From Paenibacillus wynnii (GTDB lineage Bacteria > Bacillota > Bacilli > Paenibacillales > Paenibacillaceae), in assembly GCF_030812855.1 (NCBI RefSeq), contig NZ_JAUSTK010000041.1, forward strand, positions 1 through 38,816: a stretch of 38,816 nt of DNA, in the 5' to 3' direction. Below are positions 1 to 7,604 of the stretch, piece after piece (the stretch's first letter is position 1; the number at the start of each line of letters is the position of its first letter). Below the pieces are notes generated by a model that had not been told where the DNA came from, made no database searches, and was given only the letters and a program-made list of their open reading frames with translations. Both the position numbers and the translations under genes were made by a program.

Positions 1-91
1 ATGGATTGAGTAGTGAAAACAAATCATAATTATACATTTTTAGTAATTTATTTAAACTATATTTTTCATGTCAGCATTTGTGCATGTCTAG

Positions 92-220
92 TGCATTCCA
101 GCCAACCGGGTAGCTGAACTTCAGGATGTGGCAGGAGCCGTTATTTATCTGGCATCCTCTGCCGGTAATATGGTAACGGGAACCACTCTTCTAGTCGATG
201 GAGGCTGGACAGCTCAATAA
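92..220 (+). pseudogene. C-terminal fragment of a short-chain dehydrogenase (SDR)
   Basis: This open stretch has no start and is preceded in frame by a stop at 89-91. It translates to about 42 residues that match the C-terminal end of classical SDR oxidoreductases: an RVAEL.DVAGAVIYLAS helix followed by the closing VTGTTLLVDGGW motif. The catalytic YxxxK and the NAD-binding GxxxGxG parts are absent, so it cannot be an enzyme. It is probably what remains after a deletion or rearrangement. The first 90 bases show nothing else that I can identify. Confidence 0.65.
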
Positions 221-276
221 ATGTTACGAATTTCTGATTTGATGTAATGTTATGTGACACAAAGAGGAAAAGTTAA

Positions 277-305
277 TTGTCACCATCGCTTTAATCTGAT
301 AAAAT
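277..305 (+). promoter_or_regulatory. Sigma-A promoter of the amino-acid ABC operon
   Basis: A -35 hexamer TTGTCA (277-282) and a -10 hexamer TAAAAT (300-305) are separated by 17 bases, each 5/6 to consensus. The predicted start near 312 leaves a short leader before the gene at 346. The -35 lies in the right arm of an inverted repeat GTGACA (254-259) / TGTCAC (278-283), a possible operator. Confidence 0.6.
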
Positions 306-345
306 CTTTCTTAAGTTATCTATAAATACTTAGGGGGATTAAGAT

Positions 346-1158
346 ATGAAGAGTCGGAAAAAGTTTATCATGTCAGGTTTAGTGGCATTCCTATTATTAG
401 CTTTGGTGGGTTGTGGGTCCAATAATGCAAGCAGCGGTAACGCCGCGGGTGAGAAAATAATGTTCGCCAGTGATGCCAGCTATGCACCTATGGAGTATAT
501 GGATACAGATACGATCAAAGGTTTTGATATCGACTTCATCAAGGCGGTTATGGAAGAGGCCGGCATGGAGTATGAAGTGAAGAATACAGGCTGGGATACA
601 ATGCTCTCAAGTGTGAAGCAAGGAACGGAGTACCAGGCTGGATTGTCCTCGGTATCGATCACGGATGAACGGAAAGAAACGTATGACTATTCCATCCCTT
701 ACTTTGAATCTACGAATATAATCATGGTTAAGGAAGGCAGTTCGATCAAGAGTGCGCTTGACCTGAAGGATAAGAAGGTTGCCGTTCAAACAGCAACGAC
801 TGCGGATGAATTGATGAGTGGAATTATGGGTGTGGATAACGGCAACCTGAAACGCTTTGATAGCAACGCGGTAGCTCTAATGGAACTAAACGGCGGCGGA
901 GCAGATGCAGTAGTTGCCGATATTGCAATCATTCGTGAGTACATTAAGAATAACCCTGACCAGAAATTAACCAGTATCTTAGATACAACGAATTTCAGTT
1001 CAGAATACTACGGCATTCTGTTGCCTAAAGGCAGTGAGTTGAAGGCTAAGCTTGACCCGGCCATTAAAAAAGTGCTGGAGAACGGGAAATACGCAGAAAT
1101 CTACAAAACATGGTTCGGCGAAGAGCCCAATTTGGATAACCTGCTGAATGCGAAGTAA
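346..1158 (+). CDS. Amino-acid ABC transporter substrate-binding lipoprotein
   Basis: The 270-residue protein begins with a lipoprotein signal peptide: a basic n-region, a hydrophobic core and a lipobox LVGC at about residues 20-23. It should therefore be anchored to the outer face of the membrane. The mature part is a family-3 periplasmic binding protein (SBP_bac_3), with the typical GFDIDFIKAV segment near residue 58 and a SITDERKETYDYS segment near 104. Family members bind polar amino acids or cystine; the exact ligand cannot be read from the sequence. The start ATG has the ribosome site TAGGGGGA just upstream. It is followed by the permease (1288) and ATPase (1939) genes, with a stem-loop between them that probably lowers expression of the downstream genes. 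Confidence 0.9.
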   Translation: MKSRKKFIMSGLVAFLLLALVGCGSNNASSGNAAGEKIMFASDASYAPMEYMDTDTIKGFDIDFIKAVMEEAGMEYEVKNTGWDTMLSSVKQGTEYQAGLSSVSITDERKETYDYSIPYFESTNIIMVKEGSSIKSALDLKDKKVAVQTATTADELMSGIMGVDNGNLKRFDSNAVALMELNGGGADAVVADIAIIREYIKNNPDQKLTSILDTTNFSSEYYGILLPKGSELKAKLDPAIKKVLENGKYAEIYKTWFGEEPNLDNLLNAK

Positions 1159-1209
1159 GCAGTTAAGCAGCAACTGCAGTAACCGAAGGGAATAACCAGA
1201 GGGAATGAA

Positions 1210-1249
1210 AAGCATGCGTAATGTAAGCTATTGCGCATGCTTCTTTTTA
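1210..1249 (+). terminator. Attenuating stem-loop between binding protein and permease
   Basis: AAGCATGCG (1210-1218) pairs perfectly with CGCATGCTT (1234-1242), extended inward by TAAT/ATTG, and is followed by TCTTTTTAT. It sits between cistrons of one operon, so it is best read as a partial terminator or mRNA stabiliser that favours the binding protein over the membrane components. Confidence 0.7.
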
Positions 1250-1287
1250 TAGAATTTTACAGACGCATAAGAGAAGGGAAGAGTATT

Positions 1288-1935
1288 ATGGATTTCAGAT
1301 TCGACATCATTATTCATTATTTGCCGGTCCTGTTGAGAGGGACGATGCTCACTATCGGAGTATCTTTAGTATCTATACTTGTAGGTTCGATTCTGGGATT
1401 AGGGGTTGGATTCGGCAAAATGGCGCCGCGCTGGTATTGGCGCTGGCCCTTTCACTGTTATATCAATTTCTTTCGCGGAACGCCGCTGATCGTCCAGATC
1501 TTAATCGTCCATTTCGGACTGATCCCGGCTTTTTACGGAAGTACCAATGCACTTCTATCCGCCTTTGTTGCTCTTTCGCTCAATTCCGCTGCATACTCCG
1601 CCGAAATTTTTCGGGCAGGTATTCAGTCTATTGATCAGGGTCAGCAGGAGGCTGCACTATCGCTCGGTATGAGTAAAAGGCAGGCCATGAGATTTATTAT
1701 TCTTCCGCAGGCAATCAAGCGTATGATTCCCGCATTTGGGAATGAATTTATTGTATTGGTTAAGGACTCTTCCTTAATGTCAGTTGTTGCTACACAAGAA
1801 TTAATGTACTGGACCACCACCATGAAAGGTCAATATCTGCGGATCTGGGAGCCGTATTTGACAGCAGCACTCATATATTTCATTCTTACTTATTCCCTCA
1901 GCAAGCTACTGAATGTTGTCGAACGGAGGCTGTAA
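1288..1935 (+). CDS. Amino-acid ABC transporter permease
   Basis: Integral membrane subunit of the importer (215 residues), family HisM/GlnP/TcyB. It shows several hydrophobic spans, the INFFRGTPLIVQ segment typical of polar amino-acid permeases, and the EAA loop that docks to the ATPase (EIFRAGIQSIDQGQQEAALSLG, around residues 112-133). I chose the ATG at 1288 because AGAAGGGAA precedes it at good spacing; an in-frame extension to 1231 would run into the stem-loop and has no ribosome site. Three bases separate it from the ATPase gene, so translation is probably coupled. Only one permease gene is present, which implies a homodimeric channel. Confidence 0.88.
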   Translation: MDFRFDIIIHYLPVLLRGTMLTIGVSLVSILVGSILGLGVGFGKMAPRWYWRWPFHCYINFFRGTPLIVQILIVHFGLIPAFYGSTNALLSAFVALSLNSAAYSAEIFRAGIQSIDQGQQEAALSLGMSKRQAMRFIILPQAIKRMIPAFGNEFIVLVKDSSLMSVVATQELMYWTTTMKGQYLRIWEPYLTAALIYFILTYSLSKLLNVVERRL

Positions 1936-1938
1936 TGT

Positions 1939-2673
1939 ATGCTGGAGCCTATTATTTCAGTTAAAAATTTGTATAAAGCATTCGGAAGCCATACGGTGTT
2001 GACGGATATTAATGTGGATATTTATAACCAGGAAGTTGTTGTCGTTATTGGACCCTCAGGTTCGGGGAAATCCACCTTTCTTCGCTGTTTGAATTTGCTG
2101 GAGGAGCCGCAGAGCGGAGAAATCCGTATTGAAGGAACCTCCTTGATGGATAAAAGCACAAAGATTAATGATATTCGTACAGAGCTCGGAATGGTATTCC
2201 AGCAATTCAACTTGTTCCCTCACAAAAAGGTAATTGAGAACATTATGCTGGCACCGGTTCAGGTACGTAAGTGGACCCCTGACAAAGCTCGCCGGAAGGC
2301 GTTAGAGTTGCTGGATAAAGTAGGACTTAGTGAAAAAGCTGAGGTCTATCCGGCTTCGCTCTCCGGTGGGCAGGCCCAACGGGTGGCGATTGCCCGGGCG
2401 CTGGCTATGGAGCCGAAGATTATGTTGTTCGATGAACCGACATCAGCGCTTGATCCCGAGATGGTTGGTGAGGTGCTCGCCGTAATGAAAGAGCTGGCCC
2501 GTGAAGGGATGACTATGGTGGTTGTTACGCATGAGATGGGGTTCGCGCGTGAGGTTGGAGACCGTGTCATTTTTATGGAGCAGGGTGTTGTCGTAGAGGA
2601 GGGAACGCCTGAGCAGGTGTTCGGAAATCCGAAGCAGGAGCGTACACAGCTTTTCTTATCCAAGGTATTATAA
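1939..2673 (+). CDS. Amino-acid ABC transporter ATP-binding protein
   Basis: ATPase subunit (244 residues) of the polar amino-acid uptake family (GlnQ/TcyC type). Walker A is GPSGSGKST (about residues 38-46), the Q-loop is VFQQFNLFPH, the signature is LSGGQAQRVAIARAL, Walker B is IMLFDEPTSALDPE and the switch histidine is in VVTHEMGFA. All catalytic motifs are intact. CGGAGG overlaps the end of the permease gene and gives the ribosome site. It ends the three-gene operon; I see no strong terminator directly after it. Confidence 0.92.
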   Translation: MLEPIISVKNLYKAFGSHTVLTDINVDIYNQEVVVVIGPSGSGKSTFLRCLNLLEEPQSGEIRIEGTSLMDKSTKINDIRTELGMVFQQFNLFPHKKVIENIMLAPVQVRKWTPDKARRKALELLDKVGLSEKAEVYPASLSGGQAQRVAIARALAMEPKIMLFDEPTSALDPEMVGEVLAVMKELAREGMTMVVVTHEMGFAREVGDRVIFMEQGVVVEEGTPEQVFGNPKQERTQLFLSKVL

Positions 2674-2757
2674 TCGCCCGATTTCCACAAAGTAGAATAT
2701 TGTTTTTTTATGGGGTATATTAGAAGGGTAACCTTATTTAAGACATGTCAATCGGGA

Positions 2758-2766
2758 TTTGTCGAA
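2758..2766 (+). promoter_or_regulatory. Possible Spo0A box
   Basis: TTTGTCGAA is an exact match to the Spo0A box consensus (TTTGTCRAA), 73 bases before the terB-like gene. The match is seen directly; occupancy is inference. A 9-base exact match is expected roughly 0.3 times by chance in a window of this size at equal base composition. Confidence 0.35.
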
Positions 2767-2838
2767 TAGGTCGTAAGTAAAGAAGGGAGGCTCTGAGATA
2801 TCTTTTATTATCATCAATCAAAGTGATAGAAGGAGAAT

Positions 2839-3288
2839 ATGATGAGCACATTTAAAAATTGGTTAAATACAACAAAAAGCGGTCTGAATGATCAAGTTAA
2901 GAAGTTTAAAAATAAGGATTTTATGAATGCAATAGTAGCCGGTTGCGCCCTTGTAGCCGCTGCTGACGGCAAGATTGAGGAAGCCGAGAAGAATAAGATG
3001 GCAGGATATATGAACCTGAGCAATGAGTTGAAGGTATTTGACATGAGAGATGTCATTAACCAATTCAATTCGTATGTAAGCAATTTCGATTTCTCTCCGG
3101 AAATCGGCAAGCAGGAAGCACTCAAAGCCATCTCCAAGTTTAACGGTAAGCCGGAAATCGGCCGTCTTGTTATAGCGGTATGCTGTGCAATCGGTGCAGC
3201 TGACGGCGATTTTGATGAGCATGAAAAAGCAGTCGTTCGGAACATCTGCAGCGTGCTGGGCTTGAACCCAAGTGAATTCAGTCTCTAG
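2839..3288 (+). CDS. terB: TerB-like tellurite resistance / stress protein
   Basis: A 149-residue soluble, all-helical protein of the TerB family. The two characteristic repeated acidic motifs are visible: AADGKIEEAEKNK near residue 36 and AADGDFDEHEKAV near residue 119. TerB proteins act with TerC and TerD proteins at the inner membrane face in resistance to tellurite and other stresses; the biochemical role is not settled. Two ATGs lie in tandem (2839 and 2842) behind AGAAGGAG; the second has the better spacing. The gene precedes the ECF promoter of the terD genes, so it may be transcribed separately, and an exact Spo0A box lies upstream. Confidence 0.85.
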   Translation: MMSTFKNWLNTTKSGLNDQVKKFKNKDFMNAIVAGCALVAAADGKIEEAEKNKMAGYMNLSNELKVFDMRDVINQFNSYVSNFDFSPEIGKQEALKAISKFNGKPEIGRLVIAVCCAIGAADGDFDEHEKAVVRNICSVLGLNPSEFSL

Positions 3289-3319
3289 GATAAGGGTCTG
3301 AGAATTTTCCAAAAACATC

Positions 3320-3345
3320 TGAAACATTATTGGGTTTCTTCCGTA
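3320..3345 (+). promoter_or_regulatory. ECF sigma-factor promoter of the ter operon
   Basis: TGAAAC (3320-3325), a 16-base spacer, then CGTAT (3342-3346) is a textbook ECF promoter of the sigma-W/M/X type. The homologous yce operon of Bacillus subtilis is known to be read by sigma-W, M and X. A start near 3352 would give a leader of about 55 bases before the first terD gene. This implies induction by cell-envelope stress. Confidence 0.75.
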
Positions 3346-3409
3346 TCACTGGTAGAACACCCAATAGGATTTTAGATTATGATAGGTTTCGGAATGGAGG
3401 TAAGTGAAG

Positions 3410-4006
3410 TTGGCTGGAATTAATTTGGTGAAAGGTCAGAAGATCGATCTGACAAAAGGCAACGCAGGTTTAGCTAAAGTAATCGTTGGTTTGGGTTGGG
3501 ATCCGGCAGAGCCTGCCCGGGGATTCTTCGGTGCCAAGAAACAGGCAAATGTTGACTGTGATGCCTCGGCATTGCTGTTGAACGAGGAAGGCAAGCTAAT
3601 CAAGAAGACGAACTTGGTATGCTTTCATAACAAGCAGAGTGCCTGTAACTCTGTTGTACACTCTGGTGACAACCTGACAGGAGAAGGCGACGGAGATGAT
3701 GAACAGATCAATGTTAATCTCGCTGCCATACCTTCCGATGTGCATAAGGTTCTGGTAGTGGTTAATATCTATGATGCTGTGAATCGTAAACAGGACTTCG
3801 GCATGATCAAGTCCGCGTATATCCGGATCATGAATGCTGCTGGAAACAATGAATTAATTAGATTCAATTTGTCAGACAATTACACAGGCTTCACAGCGCT
3901 TATCTGTGGGGAACTTTACCGTAATAACGGAGAATGGAAGTTCTCTGCAATCGGTGAAGGCAGCCACGCAACACATATTAATGAATTGGCAGAACGCTAC
4001 ATCTAA
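3410..4006 (+). CDS. terD: TerD family protein 1 (YceC-like)
   Basis: A 198-residue TerD-domain protein, a calcium-binding beta-sandwich fold linked to tellurite and envelope-stress resistance. The N-terminus follows the family pattern INLVKGQKIDLTK, and the calcium-binding stretch TGEGDGDDEQI is intact near residue 90. The first metal-binding loop differs from its two neighbours: an insert with FFGAKKQ replaces the usual acidic run before VDCDASALLL. I placed the start at the TTG at 3410 because it gives the same N-terminus as the paralogues and lies 9 bases after GGAGG; a GTG at 3404 is only 3 bases away from it. First gene behind the ECF promoter. Confidence 0.9.
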   Translation: MAGINLVKGQKIDLTKGNAGLAKVIVGLGWDPAEPARGFFGAKKQANVDCDASALLLNEEGKLIKKTNLVCFHNKQSACNSVVHSGDNLTGEGDGDDEQINVNLAAIPSDVHKVLVVVNIYDAVNRKQDFGMIKSAYIRIMNAAGNNELIRFNLSDNYTGFTALICGELYRNNGEWKFSAIGEGSHATHINELAERYI

Positions 4007-4042
4007 TACCCATACCATTTTGAAGAGGAGAGGTTTCTACTC

Positions 4043-4618
4043 ATGGCAATTAACTTATCTAAAGGTCAGAAGATTGATTTAACCAAAACAAACCCGGGTC
4101 TATCCAAGATTACCGTTGGTTTGGGCTGGGACACGAATAAATACGACGGCGGCAAGGACTTCGACTTGGACGTATCTGTTTTCTTGGCAAATGCTAATGG
4201 TAAAGTGGATAAAGAAACCAACTTTATTTTCTTCAATAACAAACAAAATGAGAATGGTTCTGTTGTTCATACAGGAGACAACCGTACAGGCGAAGGGGAC
4301 GGAGACGATGAGCAAATTCAAATCGATCTTCTAGCTATTCCTGCAGACGTAGAAAAAGTAGCTTTTACAATTACTATCTATGAAGCCGAATCCAGAAGCC
4401 AGAATTTCGGACAAGTTTCCCGTTCTTATGTGCGGATTGTAAATGATGCTTCCAGCGAAGAATTGATTCGTTTTGACCTTGGAGAAGATTTCTCTATCGA
4501 AACCGGAGTAGTGGTTGGTGAGCTTTACCGTCATGGTGCAGAGTGGAAATTCAATGCCATCGGCAGCGGTTATAAAGACGGATTGTCTGGTCTAACCCGC
4601 GATTATGGTTTGTCTTAA
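4043..4618 (+). CDS. terD: TerD family protein 2 (YceD-like)
   Basis: A 191-residue paralogue with the complete set of TerD metal-binding residues: KDFDLDVSVFL near residue 38 and TGDNRTGEGDGDDEQ near residue 77. The C-terminal GELYRHGAEWKFNAIGSGY closes the fold. It starts at ATG 4043 behind AGAGGAGAGG and lies 36 bases after the previous gene. The three single-domain copies probably arose by tandem duplication and may act as calcium-dependent partners of TerC. Confidence 0.93.
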   Translation: MAINLSKGQKIDLTKTNPGLSKITVGLGWDTNKYDGGKDFDLDVSVFLANANGKVDKETNFIFFNNKQNENGSVVHTGDNRTGEGDGDDEQIQIDLLAIPADVEKVAFTITIYEAESRSQNFGQVSRSYVRIVNDASSEELIRFDLGEDFSIETGVVVGELYRHGAEWKFNAIGSGYKDGLSGLTRDYGLS

Positions 4619-4672
4619 ACTACCGCTAACTATACAATGCAGTGAATCTAATGCTGAAAGAAGGTTTGGTTC

Positions 4673-5254
4673 GTGACGATCAGTCTTTCTAAAGGACAGC
4701 GAATTGATCTTACCAAAACAAACCCGGGTCTGACCCGGGTTGTGGTAGGATTGGGCTGGGATACGAATAAGTACAGCGGAGGCCAGGATTTCGACCTCGA
4801 TGCATCGGCGTTTCTACTGCATGAGGATGGTAAGGCCAAAGGTGCCGATGATTTCGTTTTCTATAACAATCCGAGCGGAGGCTCCGCCTCTGTAACTCAT
4901 ACCGGAGATAACCGCACGGGTGAGGGAGACGGTGACGATGAGCAGATTGTCATTGATTTCAGTAAAGTACCGGCACATATTCAACGTATCGGTATTACGG
5001 TAACGATTTACGATTATGCAAGCCGTGTGCAAAACTTTGGACAAGTTTCCAATGCTTTTGTACGAGTGGTGGACGCCTCTTCTGATCGTGAAATTCTGCG
5101 ATTTGACCTCGGTGAAGACTTTTCAACGGAAACGGCTGTTGTATTCTGTGAGTTTTACCGCCAAGGTGCAGACTGGAAGTTCCAGGCGGTTGGGAGCGGC
5201 TTCACCGGTGGCTTAAGCGCCTTATGCAAGAATTACGGACTGGATGCACAATAG
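4673..5254 (+). CDS. terD: TerD family protein 3 (YceE-like)
   Basis: A 193-residue third TerD paralogue. It starts with GTG at 4673 behind AAAGAAGG, giving the N-terminus MTISLSKGQRIDLTK that matches its neighbour. Both acidic metal sites are intact (QDFDLDASAFLL and TGDNRTGEGDGDDEQ). It is followed within 40 bases by two stem-loops with T-runs, so the level of downstream genes is probably set here. Confidence 0.93.
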   Translation: MTISLSKGQRIDLTKTNPGLTRVVVGLGWDTNKYSGGQDFDLDASAFLLHEDGKAKGADDFVFYNNPSGGSASVTHTGDNRTGEGDGDDEQIVIDFSKVPAHIQRIGITVTIYDYASRVQNFGQVSNAFVRVVDASSDREILRFDLGEDFSTETAVVFCEFYRQGADWKFQAVGSGFTGGLSALCKNYGLDAQ

Positions 5255-5260
5255 TCATGG

Positions 5261-5324
5261 GAGCGGGGTCATGCCGATCCTGCTCTTTTTTCGATAAAAA
5301 GCTCCACATTGTGGGGCTGTTTTT
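5261..5324 (+). terminator. Two tandem terminator-like hairpins inside the ter operon
   Basis: Hairpin one pairs GAGCGGG (5261-5267) with CCTGCTC (5279-5285), with one G-T pair, and is followed by six Ts. Hairpin two pairs GCTCCAC (5301-5307) with GTGGGGC (5311-5317) around a 3-base loop and is followed by TGTTTTT. Both lie between terD3 and the TerA-like gene, so they should attenuate transcription of everything downstream. Confidence 0.65.
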
Positions 5325-5350
5325 ACCCCATTGGCGAAGGTGGTGCGAGC

Positions 5351-6649
5351 ATGAGTGTGACCGTAGTGAAGGGCCAGAAGGCCGATCTGACCAAAGGAAA
5401 CCCTGGGCTAAGAGAGCTTACCGTGGAAATGGGCTGGCAGTCAGCCTCTTCATTGGAGATAGACACCTCCGCCTTTTTACTTGGACCGCAAGGGAAGGTA
5501 GCTAAGGATGAGGATCTGATTTTTTATAATAATCCTTCCACGCCTTATATCAGATATAAGGAAATGCCTGCCTCCGGCACCCTCAAGAAGTTTGAGGTGG
5601 AGCTGGATAAGATACCCTCCGAAATCAACAAAATTGCCTTCACGCTTACGATTTATGAGGGTGAGAAGCGCAAACAAAACTTCGGACAAGTGAATCAGGC
5701 CTATTTACGTATTATGAATGGGCCAGCGGGTTCAGAAATCCTCCGATGTGATCTTGGAAACCATTTCTCTGTGGAAACAGCCATCGTGGTGGGAGAATTA
5801 TATAGATACAATAGTGAATGGAAGTTCAACGCTGTTGCAGCAGGCTTCTCTGGGGGCCTGCAGTCGCTTTGCGAGAACTTCGGTATAGAAGTGAAGGATG
5901 AACCGGAGGCTAGGCCTCAGCAGGAATCTAAACCGATTCCGAAGACGGAGCCCCGGATACAGATTCCGTCACCAAAGCCTGCATCTTCACCTCCACCTCC
6001 AGTGGTAACGGAAGAGAGTAGAGTTGCTCCCCCGGCGCTGAATCTTAACCTGAAGAAGATTGAGCTGAAGAAAAAAGGAGACTCCATCAACCTCAAGAAG
6101 TCTGCCGGGGGTCTGGGAGAAGTTCTGATCAACCTGAACTGGAACCAGAAACAGAAGCAAAGCGGTGGGTTATTTAACCGCAGCCGCGGAGTGGATTTGG
6201 ATCTCGCCTGTCTGTATGAGTTAAAGGACGGGAGAAAGGGCGTTGTTCAAGCGCTGGGTAATGCTTTTGGTTCGCTAGATCAACCTCCGTTCACCTCTCT
6301 GGACGGCGATGATCGTACAGGTACGGTGACAACCGGTGAAAATTTACGGATTAATGGCGCTAAGGTTACCCAGATTGAGCGGATTCTGATCTTTGCCTTT
6401 ATTTATCAAGGTGTAACGAACTGGTCAGAGGCAGATGGGGTTGTCACGATTAAGCAGAGCGAAGGCCCTGATATTATCGTGAACTTGGACGAGCATAACA
6501 ACCGTAAAGGCATGTGCGCCATTGCACTAATCCGCAATGTGAATAACGAAACCTTCAGTATAGAACGACTGGTGCAGTATTACAGCGGGCATAAGGAAAT
6601 GGATGAAGCTTATCGGTGGGGGCTGCGCTGGGTAGCAGGCAAGAAATAA
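5351..6649 (+). CDS. TerA-like protein with two TerD-type domains
   Basis: A 432-residue protein. Residues 1 to about 185 form a TerD-like domain that has lost the acidic TGEGDGDDEQ site (a segment around YKEMPASG lies in its place). A proline-rich linker of about 50 residues, with a run of four prolines, follows. The C-terminal domain (about 235-432) is a second TerD-type fold with VDLDLACLYEL and SLDGDDRTG acidic sites retained. This arrangement resembles TerA. I chose ATG 5351 (ribosome site GAAGGTGG) because a longer in-frame start at 5309 lies inside a terminator hairpin. It is in series with the terD genes and terC. Confidence 0.82.
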   Translation: MSVTVVKGQKADLTKGNPGLRELTVEMGWQSASSLEIDTSAFLLGPQGKVAKDEDLIFYNNPSTPYIRYKEMPASGTLKKFEVELDKIPSEINKIAFTLTIYEGEKRKQNFGQVNQAYLRIMNGPAGSEILRCDLGNHFSVETAIVVGELYRYNSEWKFNAVAAGFSGGLQSLCENFGIEVKDEPEARPQQESKPIPKTEPRIQIPSPKPASSPPPPVVTEESRVAPPALNLNLKKIELKKKGDSINLKKSAGGLGEVLINLNWNQKQKQSGGLFNRSRGVDLDLACLYELKDGRKGVVQALGNAFGSLDQPPFTSLDGDDRTGTVTTGENLRINGAKVTQIERILIFAFIYQGVTNWSEADGVVTIKQSEGPDIIVNLDEHNNRKGMCAIALIRNVNNETFSIERLVQYYSGHKEMDEAYRWGLRWVAGKK

Positions 6650-6676
6650 ATTATTGTAACGGAGGCACGAATTGCA

Positions 6677-7417
6677 ATGGACTGGTTAGCCAATTTTTTT
6701 AGAAGTATTAGCGAAAATTACGGCCATTTCTTCTCATGGAGTGATGTTGTAACAACGCTGTCAGATCCAGTGAGCTGGGGCATTATTGGCAGTTTGATTT
6801 TACTGGAAGGTCTCCTCTCTGCGGATAATGCGCTCGTACTTGCGGTCATGGTTAAGCATTTACCTAAAGAGCAGCAGAAGAAGGCGCTTTTTTACGGGAT
6901 TTTAGGAGCTTATGTATTTAGATTTTTGGCCATCGGCCTAGGGACCTTTCTTATTAAATTTACATTGGTCAAAGTCCTTGGAGCGGCGTATCTCTTCTAT
7001 ATCGCATATAAAGGTATTTTCAAGGGCGGTGGCGAAGAAGAAACACAGAACAAAGGGACCTCATTTTGGAAGACCGTCCTTCTTGTTGAATTAATGGATA
7101 TAGCTTTCAGTATTGACAGTGTAGTAGCCGCATTTGGACTAAGCAGTCAAGTCTGGGTATTATTCTTGGGCGGAATTCTCGGTGTCCTGATGATGCGGGG
7201 AGTAGCACAGGTATTCCTGAAGCTGATTGACAGATTCCCTGAACTGGAGCAGACAGCATTTTTGTTAATTGCAATTATTGCCGGCAAAATGCTTGCGGGT
7301 GCTTTCGGATACGAAATGTCACATGTCCTATTCTTCACCATTCTGATTGCTGTTTTTGTGGGAACCATTCTCTACAGCTCGGGTAAGAAGAAGAAAGAAG
7401 CCAATAAGAAATTCTGA
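6677..7417 (+). CDS. terC: TerC family integral membrane protein
   Basis: A 246-residue membrane protein of the TerC family (YceF of Bacillus). About seven hydrophobic segments are visible. The two conserved intramembrane acidic motifs of the family are present: LLSADNALVLAVM near residue 46 and ELMDIAFSIDSVVAAFG near residue 139. Family members are linked to tellurite resistance and to metal (manganese) handling at the membrane; in the Ter scheme TerC is the membrane hub for TerB and TerD. The C-terminal tail is lysine-rich and cytoplasmic. GGAGG at 6661 is the ribosome site. No manganese (yybP-ykoY) riboswitch was seen ahead of it. Confidence 0.93.
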   Translation: MDWLANFFRSISENYGHFFSWSDVVTTLSDPVSWGIIGSLILLEGLLSADNALVLAVMVKHLPKEQQKKALFYGILGAYVFRFLAIGLGTFLIKFTLVKVLGAAYLFYIAYKGIFKGGGEEETQNKGTSFWKTVLLVELMDIAFSIDSVVAAFGLSSQVWVLFLGGILGVLMMRGVAQVFLKLIDRFPELEQTAFLLIAIIAGKMLAGAFGYEMSHVLFFTILIAVFVGTILYSSGKKKKEANKKF

Positions 7418-7500
7418 TCTATGGGTAGCCGTTCATAGAGAACGCTCAGCAATTCTTTTTGAAATCGTATAGGAAACAATTTAGCTTTCGCTGTCATTGC

Positions 7501-7542
7501 AGAACCGGATACCGTCCCCTTGAGGACGGTATCGTTGGTTCT
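7501..7542 (+). other. Long perfect stem-loop ahead of the biosynthetic cassette
   Basis: GATACCGTCC (7508-7517) pairs without mismatch with GGACGGTATC (7524-7533), and AGAACC (7501-7506) pairs with GGTTCT (7537-7542) across a small internal loop. No T-run follows, so it is not an ordinary terminator. The 187-base gap between terC and the lyase gene holds nothing else obvious. It may be an mRNA processing or stabilising hairpin. Confidence 0.55.
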
Positions 7543-7604
7543 ACTCCTCTTTACAGAGAACGGATGCGGGAGCTAACTTGGCATAACATTAAGGGGGTAG
7601 GGCT

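Noticed and set aside
6650..6676. Manganese (yybP-ykoY) riboswitch before terC
   Set aside because: Only 27 bases separate terC from the preceding gene, so there is no room for one.
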